Below, one piece after another: positions 9,166 to 21,669 of a stretch of 64,000 bases of DNA. The notes below the pieces were generated by a model that saw only the letters and a program-made list of their open reading frames with translations, was not told the origin of the DNA and did no database searches. The DNA is from Isoetes taiwanensis (taxonomy: Eukaryota > Streptophyta > Lycopodiopsida > Isoetales > Isoetaceae), in contig JAJEKV010000049.1 of assembly GCA_021234155.1 (NCBI GenBank), forward strand, positions 2,757,487-2,821,486, read 5' to 3'. Within the stretch, counting starts at the first letter, position 1, and each line of letters starts with the position of its first letter. The translations under genes were made by a program, and so were the position numbers.

Positions 9166-9715
9166 GGGAGTTGCAGAAGACTCAGATAGTGAAAACGCCA
9201 ATCTTCCAGGTATAGAAGAAGAAGAAATCTTCATCCAGCTGAAACAGGAGCTCATCCATGCTTCTGCACTGAAGAAGATACTGAAGAAACCTGAAGTATG
9301 GAGACATAATAATCTTCGGCCATATTTCATGAACTTATTTCATAAATGGCAACAGAAAAGAGAGGCTCATGTCCTCCTATTGCTGGACTTCACAAATTAC
9401 AGGGTTGAAAAGCTGGATCTGGTCCTCAATATCTTAGGCCGGAGGTCTGTCCATGACCTTACCATCCAAGATCTGATCGAGGCACAATGAACTATACTGC
9501 TCTACATCTGAACTGTTAATCTATGTTTGGTCATAAGAATTTTGATGTATTTTGTATGGATCAGACTTAGATCTGGCTGATAGCACAACTCCTATTATTA
9601 GGAATGTGCAATTTTTATTATATGTATGCCATCTATGGTATATCCCATATGTATTTAAGATTTTAGTATGAATATAAACCCCACCTTGACTCCAAAAAAA
9701 AAAAAAAAAAAAAAA
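9166..9715 (+). mobile_element. Retroposed insertion with poly(A) tail and 12-bp target-site duplication
   Basis: The segment ends in about 23 A residues (9694-9717). It is flanked by AACTTGTGTATT at 9154-9165 and again at 9716-9727, the signature of poly(A)-dependent retrotransposition. Inside is an open frame to 9490 encoding an acidic start (EDSDSENANLPGIEEEEIFI), then 'LRPYFMNLFHKWQQKREAHV' and 'LDLVLNILGRRSVHDLTIQD', stop, and about 200 bp of 3' UTR. It is either a processed pseudogene (mRNA 3' part) or a 5'-truncated LINE. I do not recognise the protein. Confidence 0.75.
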
Positions 9716-10019
9716 AACTTGTGTATTCTATATAGAAATGCTACGTCAACAAAGGAAGGGCCAAATACTAATGCTCCAAGGATTTGAGACAAATGTTTCA
9801 AGATTTCAATTATGTGTGCATCTCTGTGCCAAAAACAGCAACATTTCTCCGAATAGAGACAGGGCAGATACCAAGGTAAAATTGACTGCATTGCATTTAA
9901 GAGAAAAAGATGAAGGTAAATGTCTATCAGACTATTTCTAGCACCTTACGTCGGAGCACTAGCGTGTTTTATCTGGTTAAGTGTTCATCTGTCAATAGAT
10001 AAAAATCATGGATCACTCA

Positions 10020-10148
10020 CCTATCAATTGAGGCTTTCCATTTTTAAAGACAGAATCTTTTCTGAACCCCCTTCCAATGGCTCAAACACCACTTGATCTG
10101 GAAACTCCCACAGGCGCATCTGCCTACAAATCTCTATCGCCGTTATGC
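10020..10148 (-). CDS. Candidate coding exon, unknown protein C-terminus
   Basis: After the acceptor CTATGCAG at 10149, the minus strand reads 'ITAIEICRQMRLWEFPDQVV' and 'FEPLEGGSEKILSLKMESLN', then a stop just before a GTGAGT donor at 10019. The sequence is protein-like, but the family is not recognised. It could be the last coding exon of a gene running on the minus strand or a relic. Its relation to the exon at 9042-9125 is unclear because of the stop. Confidence 0.3.
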
Positions 10149-10159
10149 CTGCATAGATC

Positions 10160-13100
10160 CACATCTATATTGTCAATAGCTTTATTGTTAATAGCTTTTA
10201 CATCCAATACTTTTCGTTCAACCATGCTTGTTCAAATGCCTAAGATCAATCTCTAATTCAGCTCAAAGCCAACACAAATGAAAAGGTTTGAATAGAAATT
10301 CTCTATTTTGCAAGCTGCACAAAACACGAATGCTCTTAACCCTGGGCGACCTATGTGCAAACTGGCTAACCAGCACGGCGGAATCGACTCGTCAAAATCA
10401 CAGCTATGGAGTCCGTGATTCTGCATGTGTGGCCACAGGATTCGCAAGAAGCCTGTTTTCAACAACATACTATAGATGCCGAGGCCATGCAGCCCAGAGA
10501 CTAGGAATATCTGACTCATTGTGCTGCACATAATGAAATGCAGAATGAGCTAGCTTGTTGTGATCCAGCAAAAACGGCATAGCCAAAAACAACATATTAC
10601 CAAAAACGATGGTTCTAAGCTCATCTGCGCACCTACACTACATAAACAAAAATCAGAGCTAGATTCAAGAATAAAAAACTGAAAATATGACAAGATTCTA
10701 AGAGCTTACCAAAAGTTATGAAACATTTCAAAGATCTAGTCGCTCCATGATCCAAGAACGAAGAGAAATATGCAATGCTATGCTTTGAAAACCCCTGCAA
10801 ATCTACTAAACCTTACAAAAACCTAAGCGCGAGAGGAAGAGCGACATACGATGAGGGCCAGACCTCACGAAGAGCACACTGCCAGGGAAACGAATGCAAG
10901 TGCCAAAGGAATGCTACAGCGCCTTCCAAAGGGGGAAATTCCCTTGCCTTTTACCTCTAACAAAATGTCCAAGAATGCTCAAGAGGGTGCGAAAGGATCT
11001 CACCTTCTTCTACATCCTGAGACGAATCGAGAGGACTGTGGTCGGTTAGGCGGTTGAAACATGAGCAACCCACAATGGATGTGACCGCCAATTTACAGGG
11101 AAGAGTGGGTTTTTAGCAGTCACCAGCATATCCTAAGTATATTCTAGCATATACTTAGGATATGCCAAAAACCCACATAAACAAGGGTTTGCCCCCCTAG
11201 GGGCAACCCAAAAAATATTGGCAAGCTCGTGAATAACACATAAAACATTAAATATAGCATAAATCCCATAACACATCAAAACAAAAATTTCCAAAGGAAA
11301 CAGAAATGCCTTTCTCGTAATAGAAATGCCTTGTGCTTCTGACACGGAGCTCAACTCGGATCTTGATGGCTATGGCTATCGGTTGGCAAAACTTGTTCCC
11401 CTGTGCCTTGTTTTTTGCCATATTTTCCTCTATACTATGCTCTATTTCTCTGATCCAAGTCCGTCAAAGCAACAAATCTTCGCTGGCACTAAGAGCCGCT
11501 GGCTTGTTGCATTGGCCATCGACCATGGCTGCCTGCTTGGCTCCGTCTGGATCCACGTGAGAGCTTTTTGGGGCCCTAAGAAACTTCGTTTAGATCTTTT
11601 TGAGTTTTTGTCAATGGTCCACACCATAAAATCTCTTATTTTTCATTGAATTTTTTTTTCCACCCAAAAGTTTGTAAAAAGCATTTGCCAATGTAATCAC
11701 GCTCGTGGGATTGCCTATATCCAATCTAATAGGTAATCACAACCCATATGTCAGGGCCAAGCTTGGATATTGTCAGTCACGAACTTTTACACAAAATATA
11801 CAAGACTATTATGTGACTCCGTGTGACATGAATTGAGTAAAGCTCGTTGGCTTGCTTCACTAGTTTACTTTGTTAAAATTTCAAGGGAAAATTACCATAA
11901 TGCCCCTATAGTTTGCAAAAAATCTCAAAATGCCCCTAAGAATAGTGTTTAGTTAAAATGGTAATAACTTCTCTATGACTGATCAAATTAGAAAGTGGTC
12001 TCTACAAAACTTATAGATGAGAGTGAGATCTGTCCAATGACAGTAAAATCATTTAAGATGAAGTTGGAATTTTCAAGTTATATTCTTTGAAATACGTGTT
12101 TCAAAAACCATAACTTGTGAATTTCAATCAATTTAGATGAATTTGATCTTGTTGTGAAGATTTTATCATGATGCACGCCTTTTATGCAAAAACTTTTGCT
12201 TTTGATGAGCACAAATTTTTTTCAAAATCTATTTGAATGCAAATCAGTTGCTGACTGTTGTTTCCTATTTGTGTAATTGGCAAGGCCTTGGAGTGGCCAT
12301 TTAATAACAAAAAAAATTATAGCAGAGGAGATAATTTTTGCAATGAACAAACCAATTCGTCAATATTGTCACTTGTGTCAAGCTTATAAACTGGTGGTTT
12401 TATTCAAAACTGTTTCTTCAAGTGTATATTTTCAAATTGGATCCAATTTAATTTTTACATTTGGGTCTCTTTAAATTTCAATGTTGTTTTTTGCTTCTCA
12501 TTCTAAGTTGCTTTTTCTTTGTGTTGCTTCTCATGGCTTTTGTTTGTTAGGCAATAATGATACGTGTATGTTTCTATTGTTGGAATATCGTTGTTCAAAC
12601 AGGTCTCATCAAGTAGATGGTCTTTCTTCATAAATGTACATTCTTATTCCTCAGGTTACTGCAATCAAAACTTTATTGATATTAGAGTGGAATTTGTGGA
12701 ATTCGTATTATTCTTTATGGCTAAGATTTGCAAACATTTAAGTTTCTTCCTCGCCAGTTTAGAATGAACAAGAATTATGCTACATAGTTCTTTCTAATAT
12801 GTGCATCATCCCTCCCAAGACCCCAAAGGAGCCAAATTCTTTCTTTTTTTTTTTTCAAAACAAAAGTATTGCTCCTTATAGTTTTAACTAAATTTCTCCT
12901 AACCCTTTTTTGTTTAAGTGCATATTTATACGAGGGGTGATGTACGGCAGCGAGAGCCTCCCCTCTAACTGTATAATACATGTATAGAATTAACACTACT
13001 AAATACATTTGGTTCAAACCTTATAGTATCTTGCCAATCATGTTATACATCATACTCCAACTTGTGGAGGTATACCCCCGAACGAGGATCACTATCTATG

Positions 13101-13190
13101 ATCTAAAATGAGGTACAAGTTTCAATAATGGAGCAGTGGCAGTGCAATGCCACAACTTCATCTCTAAAGCATAGGTTAGATAAATTTCCA
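10160..13190. other. Intergenic DNA without recognisable gene
   Basis: Both strands show only short, unconvincing open frames. A direct repeat TATCCTAAGTATATTCTAGC/ATATACTTAGGATATGCC around 11130-11165 forms a small imperfect hairpin. No domain, RNA gene or transposon end was recognised. Confidence 0.4.
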
Positions 13191-13197
13191 TTTTTTG

Positions 13198-13565
<368 letters not shown>

Positions 13566-13699
13566 TCATGGTCCACAAACAGCCAGCACATGTAACAGCT
13601 ATCAGCACACTGTGCATCAGGGAATTGACAATGCTCTACAATTCAGAGTCAACACTTTAAAGGAATGAGAGACTTAGTGGTAGCAATGAGATAGGCTTA

Positions 13700-14720
13700 C
13701 TTTCTTTCATGTTGCATTGATTGAGACGAGATTGAATGGCTTTACTCTAGTGGAGGATTCCAAAAATATAGTGCAATATTCCAAGATCGGTCATGTGACA
13801 ATGTGTATGGAGCGTTGTTTTGGTGTTGTTCATGAGCAATGGGAAATTGCTAGCCAATATCAGATCATCTACATAGAGTCTATGATGATCATTTTGAGAT
13901 CTTGGACTTTGTAATATATGATTCAATCAGCTTGGAGAACCCCTTTTTTATAAAAAAATTCGTGTATGGTATGATGTCATTCCGTGGATGGTTTTATATT
14001 CATTTGTTGGAGGCTCAACTCATGTGCGACGGCCATTGCAAATGGCCAATCTAAATGTTAAATGTGCCACAAGTGCAAACATTTTATGGAAATCAATTCC
14101 TGGTTTTTGTGAGTATCCCTATACGTCTTTTCTACTTGGAGGAAGAGGGCAGAAACTCCAACAAGTAGCAGAAGTATAGGCCTACTTTGAGTAGCATGCT
14201 AGAAAACAAGTGAAATGAAATACTTTGAAGCTCTTTGTCACCAACTCTCAGCATTGCCAAGTAATCAATAAGTTGCATATTTTTCAGATATTATTAGTGC
14301 TTATGCTTCTTATGCATTCAACAATTAGTACCGAACCATCTATTCATCTAGATGAACAAGGTCTGATGATCTACTTTTACTCTTTGTAGAAGGGCATTTT
14401 AGGATTTTGTTGCCTTTAAATCTCATGAACTTTGGATTTCCTTTGCAAAAACCTCATGAATAGAAATGACCATGTTTTATTAGCAGGCCAAAGAGGGCCC
14501 TACGCCTAATATACATCTCATCAGATGCATGTGGCACAAGAATAAGGTCTTCCATAATTAGACTGTTTCTACATCATATTTTTTAAATCATGATAGTCAA
14601 TAGCATCAAACAAATTTATTAAAAGATGCTTAAACATTGTAGAATTTGAATTTCGTTGTTGTCAATTCCTTTCATGGCAATGGATTGTGTTCATCGCATT
14701 GCTAGCATATAATCTTGGTA
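13700..14720. other. Intergenic DNA without recognisable gene
   Basis: No convincing coding, RNA or repeat signal was seen between the ALDH3 relic and the 3' tail of the LINE. Confidence 0.4.
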
Positions 14721-15809
14721 GAAGGAAGGAAGGAAGGAAGTATATTTTAACGTCCACGGAGACCAACTGGCCTATGAGACAGTTTTACAATATAGCGGAA
14801 AGTTTCCAAACACAAAATAAAACCACAGAAACCCTGTACAATGTGTCTCTACCACTGGGATGAAGAAACCCCCCGTGTGGGAGGAAAAACCCTTGTAGTA
14901 GGCGTTGAGAGGCCCTATTTGGGCGCTCAAATTCCCTGAGCTGTGAGGGACTCCCTGACGGTGGAGACTTGCAGAATGTAGGACACAAGACGTGCCACCA
15001 TTGGCGAAGCCAGCAGTTGGTGAATTGCTATCTCAGAGCATCTGAGATCGGCATGAGCTGCTTTCCGGATGTGTGCATATCTTTGGGCATTCTGTAGAGC
15101 ATGGTGTTCATCTTCTACTATCTGCATGTGACAAAGACTGGCATAATCTCTCATCTTGGGGGATTCCCCCGCCCTCCATCCGTACCCAAATACTGTCTCA
15201 ATTTCGAGATGGTGGGACCCTCGCCCTTATTGCAGCTATAGCTCTTCGTTTCTTGGTGGAAATGTGTGCCTTCGGATCTTGGTGGGGGCGTGTTCAAGCG
15301 ATGGATTGACTGTGTGTGGTAGTGCTCGTTTTGGGCTTTGCAAGAGTGGGCATCTCATAGAGAGGCAAACAAAACGCATTCAAATGCGGCTCACGCTTCT
15401 GCGATATCGACATATCCACAATATGTTGATAGTCTATGGACCATCGTCGCGAACCATCCCCTACAATGCTCTTGCCATACTCTCTTGGGGCGTTGCGGCC
15501 CTTGTGCCAATAATGAGCCGGGGAGGAAGGCGTTGTGCATCCATTTCGTCAACCTTATGGAAATACAAAGGTGCTGCGCATAGCGAATCTTTGCAGGGGC
15601 CAAAAGCTAGTCTCATACAACAAAATTGGATAAGGCACCGTGTCCTTGGCCGCGGGTACGTATGTCGGAAAAGCCTTCTACACCCTCTCTAGCTTATCCC
15701 AAGTACCCTTGCTAATTTCGACCCCGGACCTCTACCCCATACAAGTGATCTTGGTTCCACGAGTGCTTTTCGGAACAAGTGTGCTGCGTGCCCAATTGCG
15801 AGAGATCTA

Positions 15810-17073
15810 TTACGTCAGGATGGCTATTACGCATTGCATATAGGGCTTTCCATCCGTGGCCCGACCCTTCTTTCTACGGTCATCCCATAGTATGTTAGCA
15901 GAGAAATCGATTCCCGGATACTTAAAGGTCCTTACAACTTCCATCCTTTGTCCTCTGTAATAGAAGTGCGGGATATCATCTTTGCGTGAAGCGAGGATTG
16001 GCAGCATGCTTGGTTTTTCTGGTTGGTTGGTGTCATTCTGCTATGTCCGCGTAATTTGACCGAGAGCATCAAATGTTCACGCATACTCACGTCGTATGGG
16101 ATAATAAGCCCGGATCGATGCGCATAGAGCAAAGCTTTTTTCTTGTATATGCCTCGGCAAGCTGCGGGCCACCACCTCCATGTTCTTGCATCCAGATCTC
16201 CAACTTGTCAATATAGAGTCCAAAAAGCGTTGGAGATAACGGGCATCCCTGTTTAACACCTATGGTGCTGTTCACCCGGTGGTCTGACGCAGGCAAAGTG
16301 GCATATATTCCGTCATACAGCCGGTAGATGGCATTCTGCAAATCCTGTGGGACATGTAGCTCCTGCAAGCGTTGCCACAACAGGTCCCGAGGGACCATAT
16401 CATATGCCGTCTTAAAATCCATGAAACAGCAATACAGGTCACATCGTGCATTGCGGCTAGCTTCCATAGGGATTTTGAGAGTAAAAATATGATCACTCGT
16501 GGAGTGGGCAGGGCGGAAACCTGCTTGGCCAACTGCACGCACTCCAGTTTCCTCCGCCCATTGCATTAACTTCTTCTCCAGCACCCCTGCTAGAAGTTTT
16601 GCGAGTAACGGGCTCACCATGATCATATGGTAGTTGGTGGAGTCATCCCTGCTTCCCGTCTTATGAATAGGGGTGACCTTGCTAACCATCCATTCCTGCG
16701 GGAGGCCCTCTCTGATGGCCTGATTGATTATCCCTGTCAAAGGTCCGAGCAAAGCTGGCCCACCCCATTTCAACAGCTCGGCCTGAAGTCCCTGCAAGTC
16801 CTTTGCTTTACCATTAAGAAGATGCCTAAGACCCTGGTGGATGTCCGCCTCTAAGAGCTGCAGTGTTTCTCCTAGTTGATCTGGCACGTCAGCAATTGCT
16901 CCTGGTGGGTCATACAACTCCTCCAACATTTGTCTCCACCGGGTGCGGTAATATTTCAGTGGTTGATGCCTCTTATACAACACTCTACGCCAAAAGGCTT
17001 TTGGCTCAGTCATCAGTAGATCAAACATGCGTTGCTGATTTTCTGCAATGTAGCGATGCTTTTTGGATTTCAA
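15810..17073 (-). pseudogene. LINE reverse transcriptase, broken
   Basis: The frame 17073-16087 carries 'VTPIHKTGSRDDSTNYHMIM', 'GVRAVGQAGFRPAHSTSDHI', 'DLYCCFMDFKTAYDMVPRDL', and 'GVKQGCPLSPTLFGLYIDKL', i.e. RT blocks 1-4 of non-LTR polymerases. The frame breaks after 'EIWMQEHGGGG', where the YADD catalytic box should follow, and YADD is not visible. A thumb remnant ('RGQRMEVVRTFKYPGIDFS') is at 15990-15830. The intact YADD in the second copy at 59-61 kb confirms what is missing here. Confidence 0.85.
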
Positions 17074-17184
17074 GAATGCCTTATAGTTCCTAATGGCCTG
17101 TGGCCGGAGCTGTAGATCTAAGATGGTTCGTAGCTGACTCTTTAGAGCCTTACATTCCGCGTCAAACCAGGGGTTTTGAGGGAA

Positions 17185-18250
17185 TTAATTACCTGATGTC
17201 CCCTGGCGGGGAGCTTTCTTCTTTGCAAAGCATTTCAGGCTGGCTGCGAGTAAAGCTTTCACCAACCATTCACACTTATCATGCAATGTATAGAGGGCAT
17301 CAATCCCCTGTAGCTCACATTCAAGCTCCACCTCATATCCTGCTTGCTTCCTATAGTTCGGGTTGTATCCCAAACCCCGGGGGTGCCTGTCCTGTGGCCA
17401 CGCCACTGAGTGCCTCCAATCCAAAGTGACATAAAGTGGATAGTGGTCTGACAAAGTCTCTTCATCTCTTGTTCCTGTGCTTGTCGCGAAATCACGAATG
17501 ATATCAAGTTCTGGCACTGGAACTAGGAGATAGTCCACCACACTGGCTCCCCCATTGCCCCCGCCGCCACGGAAGTGAAGCCCCCCGATCGTGCCACACA
17601 GGCATACCATTGCAGATCACCATGTCAAAGATCTGACATAGCTGGACCAACTCTCTTACAAAGGCTCCGGAGACTGTATCCTGGGAGCGTCTTGCATGCT
17701 GGGATGCCTTCGTTTCTAACCAAAGTGGGTTGGAGTCAGCATTTCCCTGAAAGGTGACCGACTGGTACTGTGCCGTACGTGCATTGAAATCTCCCAATAA
17801 AAACACATGACCCTCCTGGCGATACTGCTCTATGTCATCATACAATTCTCTATAGGGCATATGCACATCTGTGTTTGCCTGATGCACCCTGTAGAACTTA
17901 GAAGTTTCATGGGGTATATAACATACTGCTCTAAACAGTGGGCGATGGTGAGGCTGCAGCACTCGTATCCACAGGTAGCGGTTGAGTCTATCAGCCTTGT
18001 GGAGTGAGACTGTGGATGCTATAGCATCTTTGAAGTAGCACGCGACCCCTCCATACCCTCGCTTGCCATGGTGCTCATTGGCCAGTGAGAAATGATAGTA
18101 CCCTGGGATGTCCGGCAACAGTTGACCGCTATATTCCCATGTCTCTTGCAAGAAGATGATGTCCATGCCTGCAGCAATTTCAGCAATGCCGCCGCCAAGG
18201 CGCTTGTGGAAATCCCCTCACGGTTCCCGACACAATTGAAGGCACTCTTC
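17185..18250 (-). pseudogene. LINE AP-type endonuclease, frameshifted
   Basis: The frame 18166-17504 reads 'MDIIFLQETWEYSGQLLPDI', 'HGKRGYGGVACYFKD' and 'GHVFLLGDFNARTAQYQSV', the metal-binding QET and GDFNA motifs of EEP/APE endonucleases. A frameshift near 17560 moves the rest ('ASVVDYLLVPVPELDIIRDF', 'TLSDHYPLYVTLDW') into another frame, including the SDHYP motif with the catalytic histidine. The enzyme would nick target DNA to prime reverse transcription. All catalytic motifs are present, but in two frames. Confidence 0.85.
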
Positions 18251-19879
18251 CTATCTCGCTATGCGTGGTGACTACCGATCCCGATCCCCATGGAGGGTGC
18301 GGGGAGTTGGGCCATTGGCAGTCTTTGGGGCTCTCATGTCCGGCTCTTTGTGGGTGGTGCCGGTACTTGGTCCTGGCTGGCGTATGCGATCCGCCATTCG
18401 GAAGTGGGGGATCGAAATGCACAGTCCCCGGTCGGGCCGCCTGCCATTTGTTGGCCGTGGAGGCACAAATACCTTCATCTTGCCATTCACCGGGCCTGCC
18501 GATCCCCCGCCTACGACTGTCTAATCTTTGCGCACTCCTCCGCCTCTCCTTACGTTGAGCGGGGTTGGATCCGTGTCTAAGTACGCCGATGTCCCCTTCA
18601 AGCGACTAAGCGGCTGCGGCATCAAGCGTCTTCGGCGCTTGGTCGAGCTGCTTTGTGAGTTTAACTAGTCGGGGTCTCATGCTTGGCCCTCAGGCTACGG
18701 TCGAGTTTCTTATTGTCAAGTCTTTGCAATTGGAGCCTTGCCAAAACCAGGGGCATGGAGCTTATTTGGGAGATCTTCCCCCGTTCTTGGGCAAGCTCTG
18801 ACGACAATGTTGGGTCGGCCGAGGTGGCGGTTCTTCTTCCTCATGAAGGACCCGTCTAATTCCCTGTGCAACCTCTGCCTCAGGTATTGGGCATGGTGGT
18901 GGTGCTGCCCCTGTAGTGGTACTTATGCGCTTCATGCATGCATGCGGATCATACATCTCTCTTTGGAACTTCGGCCATCCTCTTCTCAAGGGCGAAAGCA
19001 CGGCGCTACCTCTTGACTCTCGGGTTGTCTCTTACGCAAGGTGTCCACCCTCCCTACATCCAGAGACATTGTAGCCTCACAGTGCCAAGCCGGCCGTCTA
19101 GGGCAACCAAGCTGTGCAACTGCGCCACTTTACTGTCGAGCTCGTTTTACAGCTGTACCACATCCTCTGACATTTGCCGTTGGAGCTGCTCTAGACATCG
19201 GGTTGCATCGCTGAGAGTGCGAGACATCGCTGTCACTTCACTTCTTAGCTGGGCAACAGTATCACGTGCTTGTCTGCGCTCAAAGTTAGCTAGGCCAAAA
19301 GCAGTCATCCAGTGGCCTGATGCGCTCTTCCAGCGTCGAGATACGTTCTTTCTCTTTCATCAACTGTTTCTTGAGAATAGCTGCCGGCTGGGTATCCCTT
19401 TGCATCTCCACACTGCCCGGCTTGTCACGAGATGGCGTTGACTTTTCGGGACATGTATTGCTTCTGTCTGTATGATGAATTCTGAGGGGGAGGAGCCCTC
19501 GGCATTACGTGCCCGCTTCTTTAGCGCATGCAGATTCCCCTCCATCCTTGTGTGCTGACTTTCAAAGGCTATGGGGTCTCTGGCTGTAAAAAGTGTGCTC
19601 AGAATCCAATTTGAGGACCCAAAATCGCGGTAGAGTAACATGTTCATTTTGTTGTCATAATAGAGAGGAGAAGGGCATATATCTACTAGGGTCATTTGCT
19701 AAGGAAAAACTAGGTACTTTATTCAACATTGTTTAGGAAATTTGATATAATTACCACTAGAAACAACCATACACTACCACCATGCAACATATGGATTCAT
19801 TTTGTTAACATTTTGAAGCTTTGTTAGCATTTTGAAGCTTTGCGGAATCATGTGGCAGATCTCTGGGAAAGGTCCTGGC

Positions 19880-21665
19880 CATAGCTGGGGCCGACCTAGG
19901 TCGGCCCTAAAATCCGAGCGCTTCCGACCTAGGTCGGAGTCGGCCTAACCCGACCCAAGGTCGGATGGGTCTTAAAACCCAAAAAAAAAAAAATTTACCC
20001 CCTTTTCTCTGTTGCATGCAGTAGGCGCCGAAGTAGCTGGAACAGAGGATTTTCGACCAGATTTGGGCAGCCCAATCCCATCCTGAGTCTTTCCACTCTC
20101 TGTTTAAAGCAATGCAGGGCAGGCCATAGCCAAAACGAACTCGAGGTAAGCTTTCTTCCACATTTTTTTACGTTTCTAGACTGGGATTAAACATGTTTGG
20201 ATGCTTGTTTGTGGCAACGAAGGTCTGCTGTTGATAATCTCTAAGATCTGTTAAACTCACTTTTCAGTCTCATTGAGTGCAGGGATAGGTTCTGTACGTA
20301 CGAAATCTAAATTCCTGACGTATAAAGTTAAAAAATACTTATTTAAAAAAAAAAAAAAAAAAACCCGTATTTTACGTATTTTTTAGTCGCCGACCGGAAA
20401 AAAAAATTTCCGCGTGACGCTGAAACCTTACGTTTTGCGTCGCATAAAAGTTTTTTCGTCGCACGCCGAAAAAAGATAAAAACAACGTCTGTGAGAAAAA
20501 AAAATCAATTTTTTTTTTTTTTAAATTGCGTTCGGCGTATCGCGAAAACCTTTTGTTTTCGCATTATCGCGAAAAAACTTTTCAGCGTCGCTGTAAAGAA
20601 GGTTTCAGCGTCTGCGATTTTCAAATTTCAAAAAAAAAAAATTATACAGTTTCGCGTACGCGAAAGAAGTTTTGCATACGTGGTTTATGGGATTTCGCGT
20701 ATGCGAAATTCAGATTTCAAATTCGTACGCGGAAATTTTTTTTTTTTTTTCGGCGTCTCTGAAACCTACTATTTTCGTGACTGTGAAAAAACTTCAGCGT
20801 CACATAAAACAAAAGGTTTCAGCGTCTGTGAAAAAAATTTGCGTTCGCATATGCGAAACCTCTGTTTCGCGTACGCGAAAAAACTTATTAGTTGTTTTCG
20901 CGTACGCGAAAAAACTTATTAGTTGTTTTCGCGTACGCGAAAATCTTCCGACGCCGGAATTGTTTTTTGTCGTATTTTATACGTTTTATACGGCAAATAT
21001 GTGCCGTATCATACAATTCATACGTATTCCGTATAAAACGTACATCGTATTGAACCTATCCCTGATCGAGTGGGTCATAGCAGTTTTAAGAGGAGTTGGA
21101 ACTTACTCCTTTTGGTTTCTATTTCTCTTGCCAAAGCAATACTGCTAGCAGTAAGGTTCAAGCTAAACCTTTTTGAAGCAGGGCTTCAACTAATCTGAGG
21201 GATTGATTTTTATCTACAAAACAAGGGAATATGCATTGCCTATAATTGGTCCTAATTGTTGAGAAATGCTTCCAAGATCAGGTGACTAGCTTTTTATCCC
21301 AAATTTTGGGGCAAAACATCATTACTGCTTGCATCTAATTCACTTCTTTGAAGGGATTTGAGTTTAGCATTCTTACTTGTTTGTTACAATGTTCTTGTTG
21401 ATTAATGGGTGCAGTATATAGGCCAAAATTGCTTGTTATATGGTAGCACTGTAATTTAACTTGTTTATGCATTTATCTGCAGGAAAAGAGAAGCTTGTTA
21501 TATTGTAGCATTGTAATTTAACTTGGTTATGCATTATCTGCAGGAAAAGAGAGAGTTGCATTTTGGCAAAATAGGTCGGTAGGTCGGCGAAAAATCCCCA
21601 CCTAGGTCGGACATCTCCCACCTAGGTCGGCAGGTCGGCTAGGTCGGTGGGTCGGCCCAACTATG
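19880..21665. mobile_element. Outer hAT-like element with GGTCGG subterminal repeats
   Basis: The left end CATAGCTGGGGCCGACC (19880) and the right end, read on the other strand as CATAGTTGGGCCGACC (21665), form imperfect terminal inverted repeats. Both ends are packed with the 14-bp palindrome CCGACCTAGGTCGG and GGTCGG units (19891, 19924; 21573-21655). Flanks GTCCTGGC (19872-19879) and GTCTGGCT (21666-21673) look like a decayed 8-bp duplication with one indel. There is no transposase inside, so it is non-autonomous. A 62-bp tandem duplication lies at 21431-21552, and another element (20280-21064) is inserted in it. Confidence 0.6.
20280..21064. mobile_element. Inner hAT-like MITE with CGCGTACGCG palindrome repeats
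   Basis: This is a 785-bp element with perfect 13-bp terminal inverted repeats CAGGGATAGGTTC / GAACCTATCCCTG. It is flanked by ATTGAGTG (20272-20279) and ATCGAGTG (21065-21072), an 8-bp target duplication with one mismatch, typical of hAT. It has no transposase. The interior holds the palindrome TTTTCGCGTACGCGAAAA and variants (about 20650, 20693, 20844, 20864, 20895, 20926). The last three are 31 bp apart and separated by AACTTATTAGTTG. Repeated TTTCAGCGTC motifs are also present. It is nested inside the element at 19880-21665. Confidence 0.85.
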
Positions 21666-21669
21666 GTCT

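Larger units (their letters stand above)
14721..19560 (-). mobile_element. Non-LTR retrotransposon (LINE), decayed, (TTCC)n tail
   Basis: This is a minus-strand element about 4.8 kb long. Its 3' end is a (TTCC)n simple-repeat tail (GGAAGGAA on the plus strand, 14721-14740), preceded by GTTGGTCTCCGTGGACGTT. Upstream in order are a broken zinc-finger/C-terminal region, reverse transcriptase (16087-17073), an AP-type endonuclease (17185-18250) and an ORF1-like part with frameshifted open pieces (about 18270-19560, including 'MEGNLHALKKRARNAEG'). Insertion was probably by target-primed reverse transcription. Many frameshifts show it is dead. The exact 5' end and target-site duplication were not found. 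Confidence 0.75.

Noticed and set aside
8626-9330. Minus-strand 234-codon open frame
   Set aside because: It runs through an intron donor, an exon and into the retroposed insertion beyond its target-site duplication, so it cannot be one gene.
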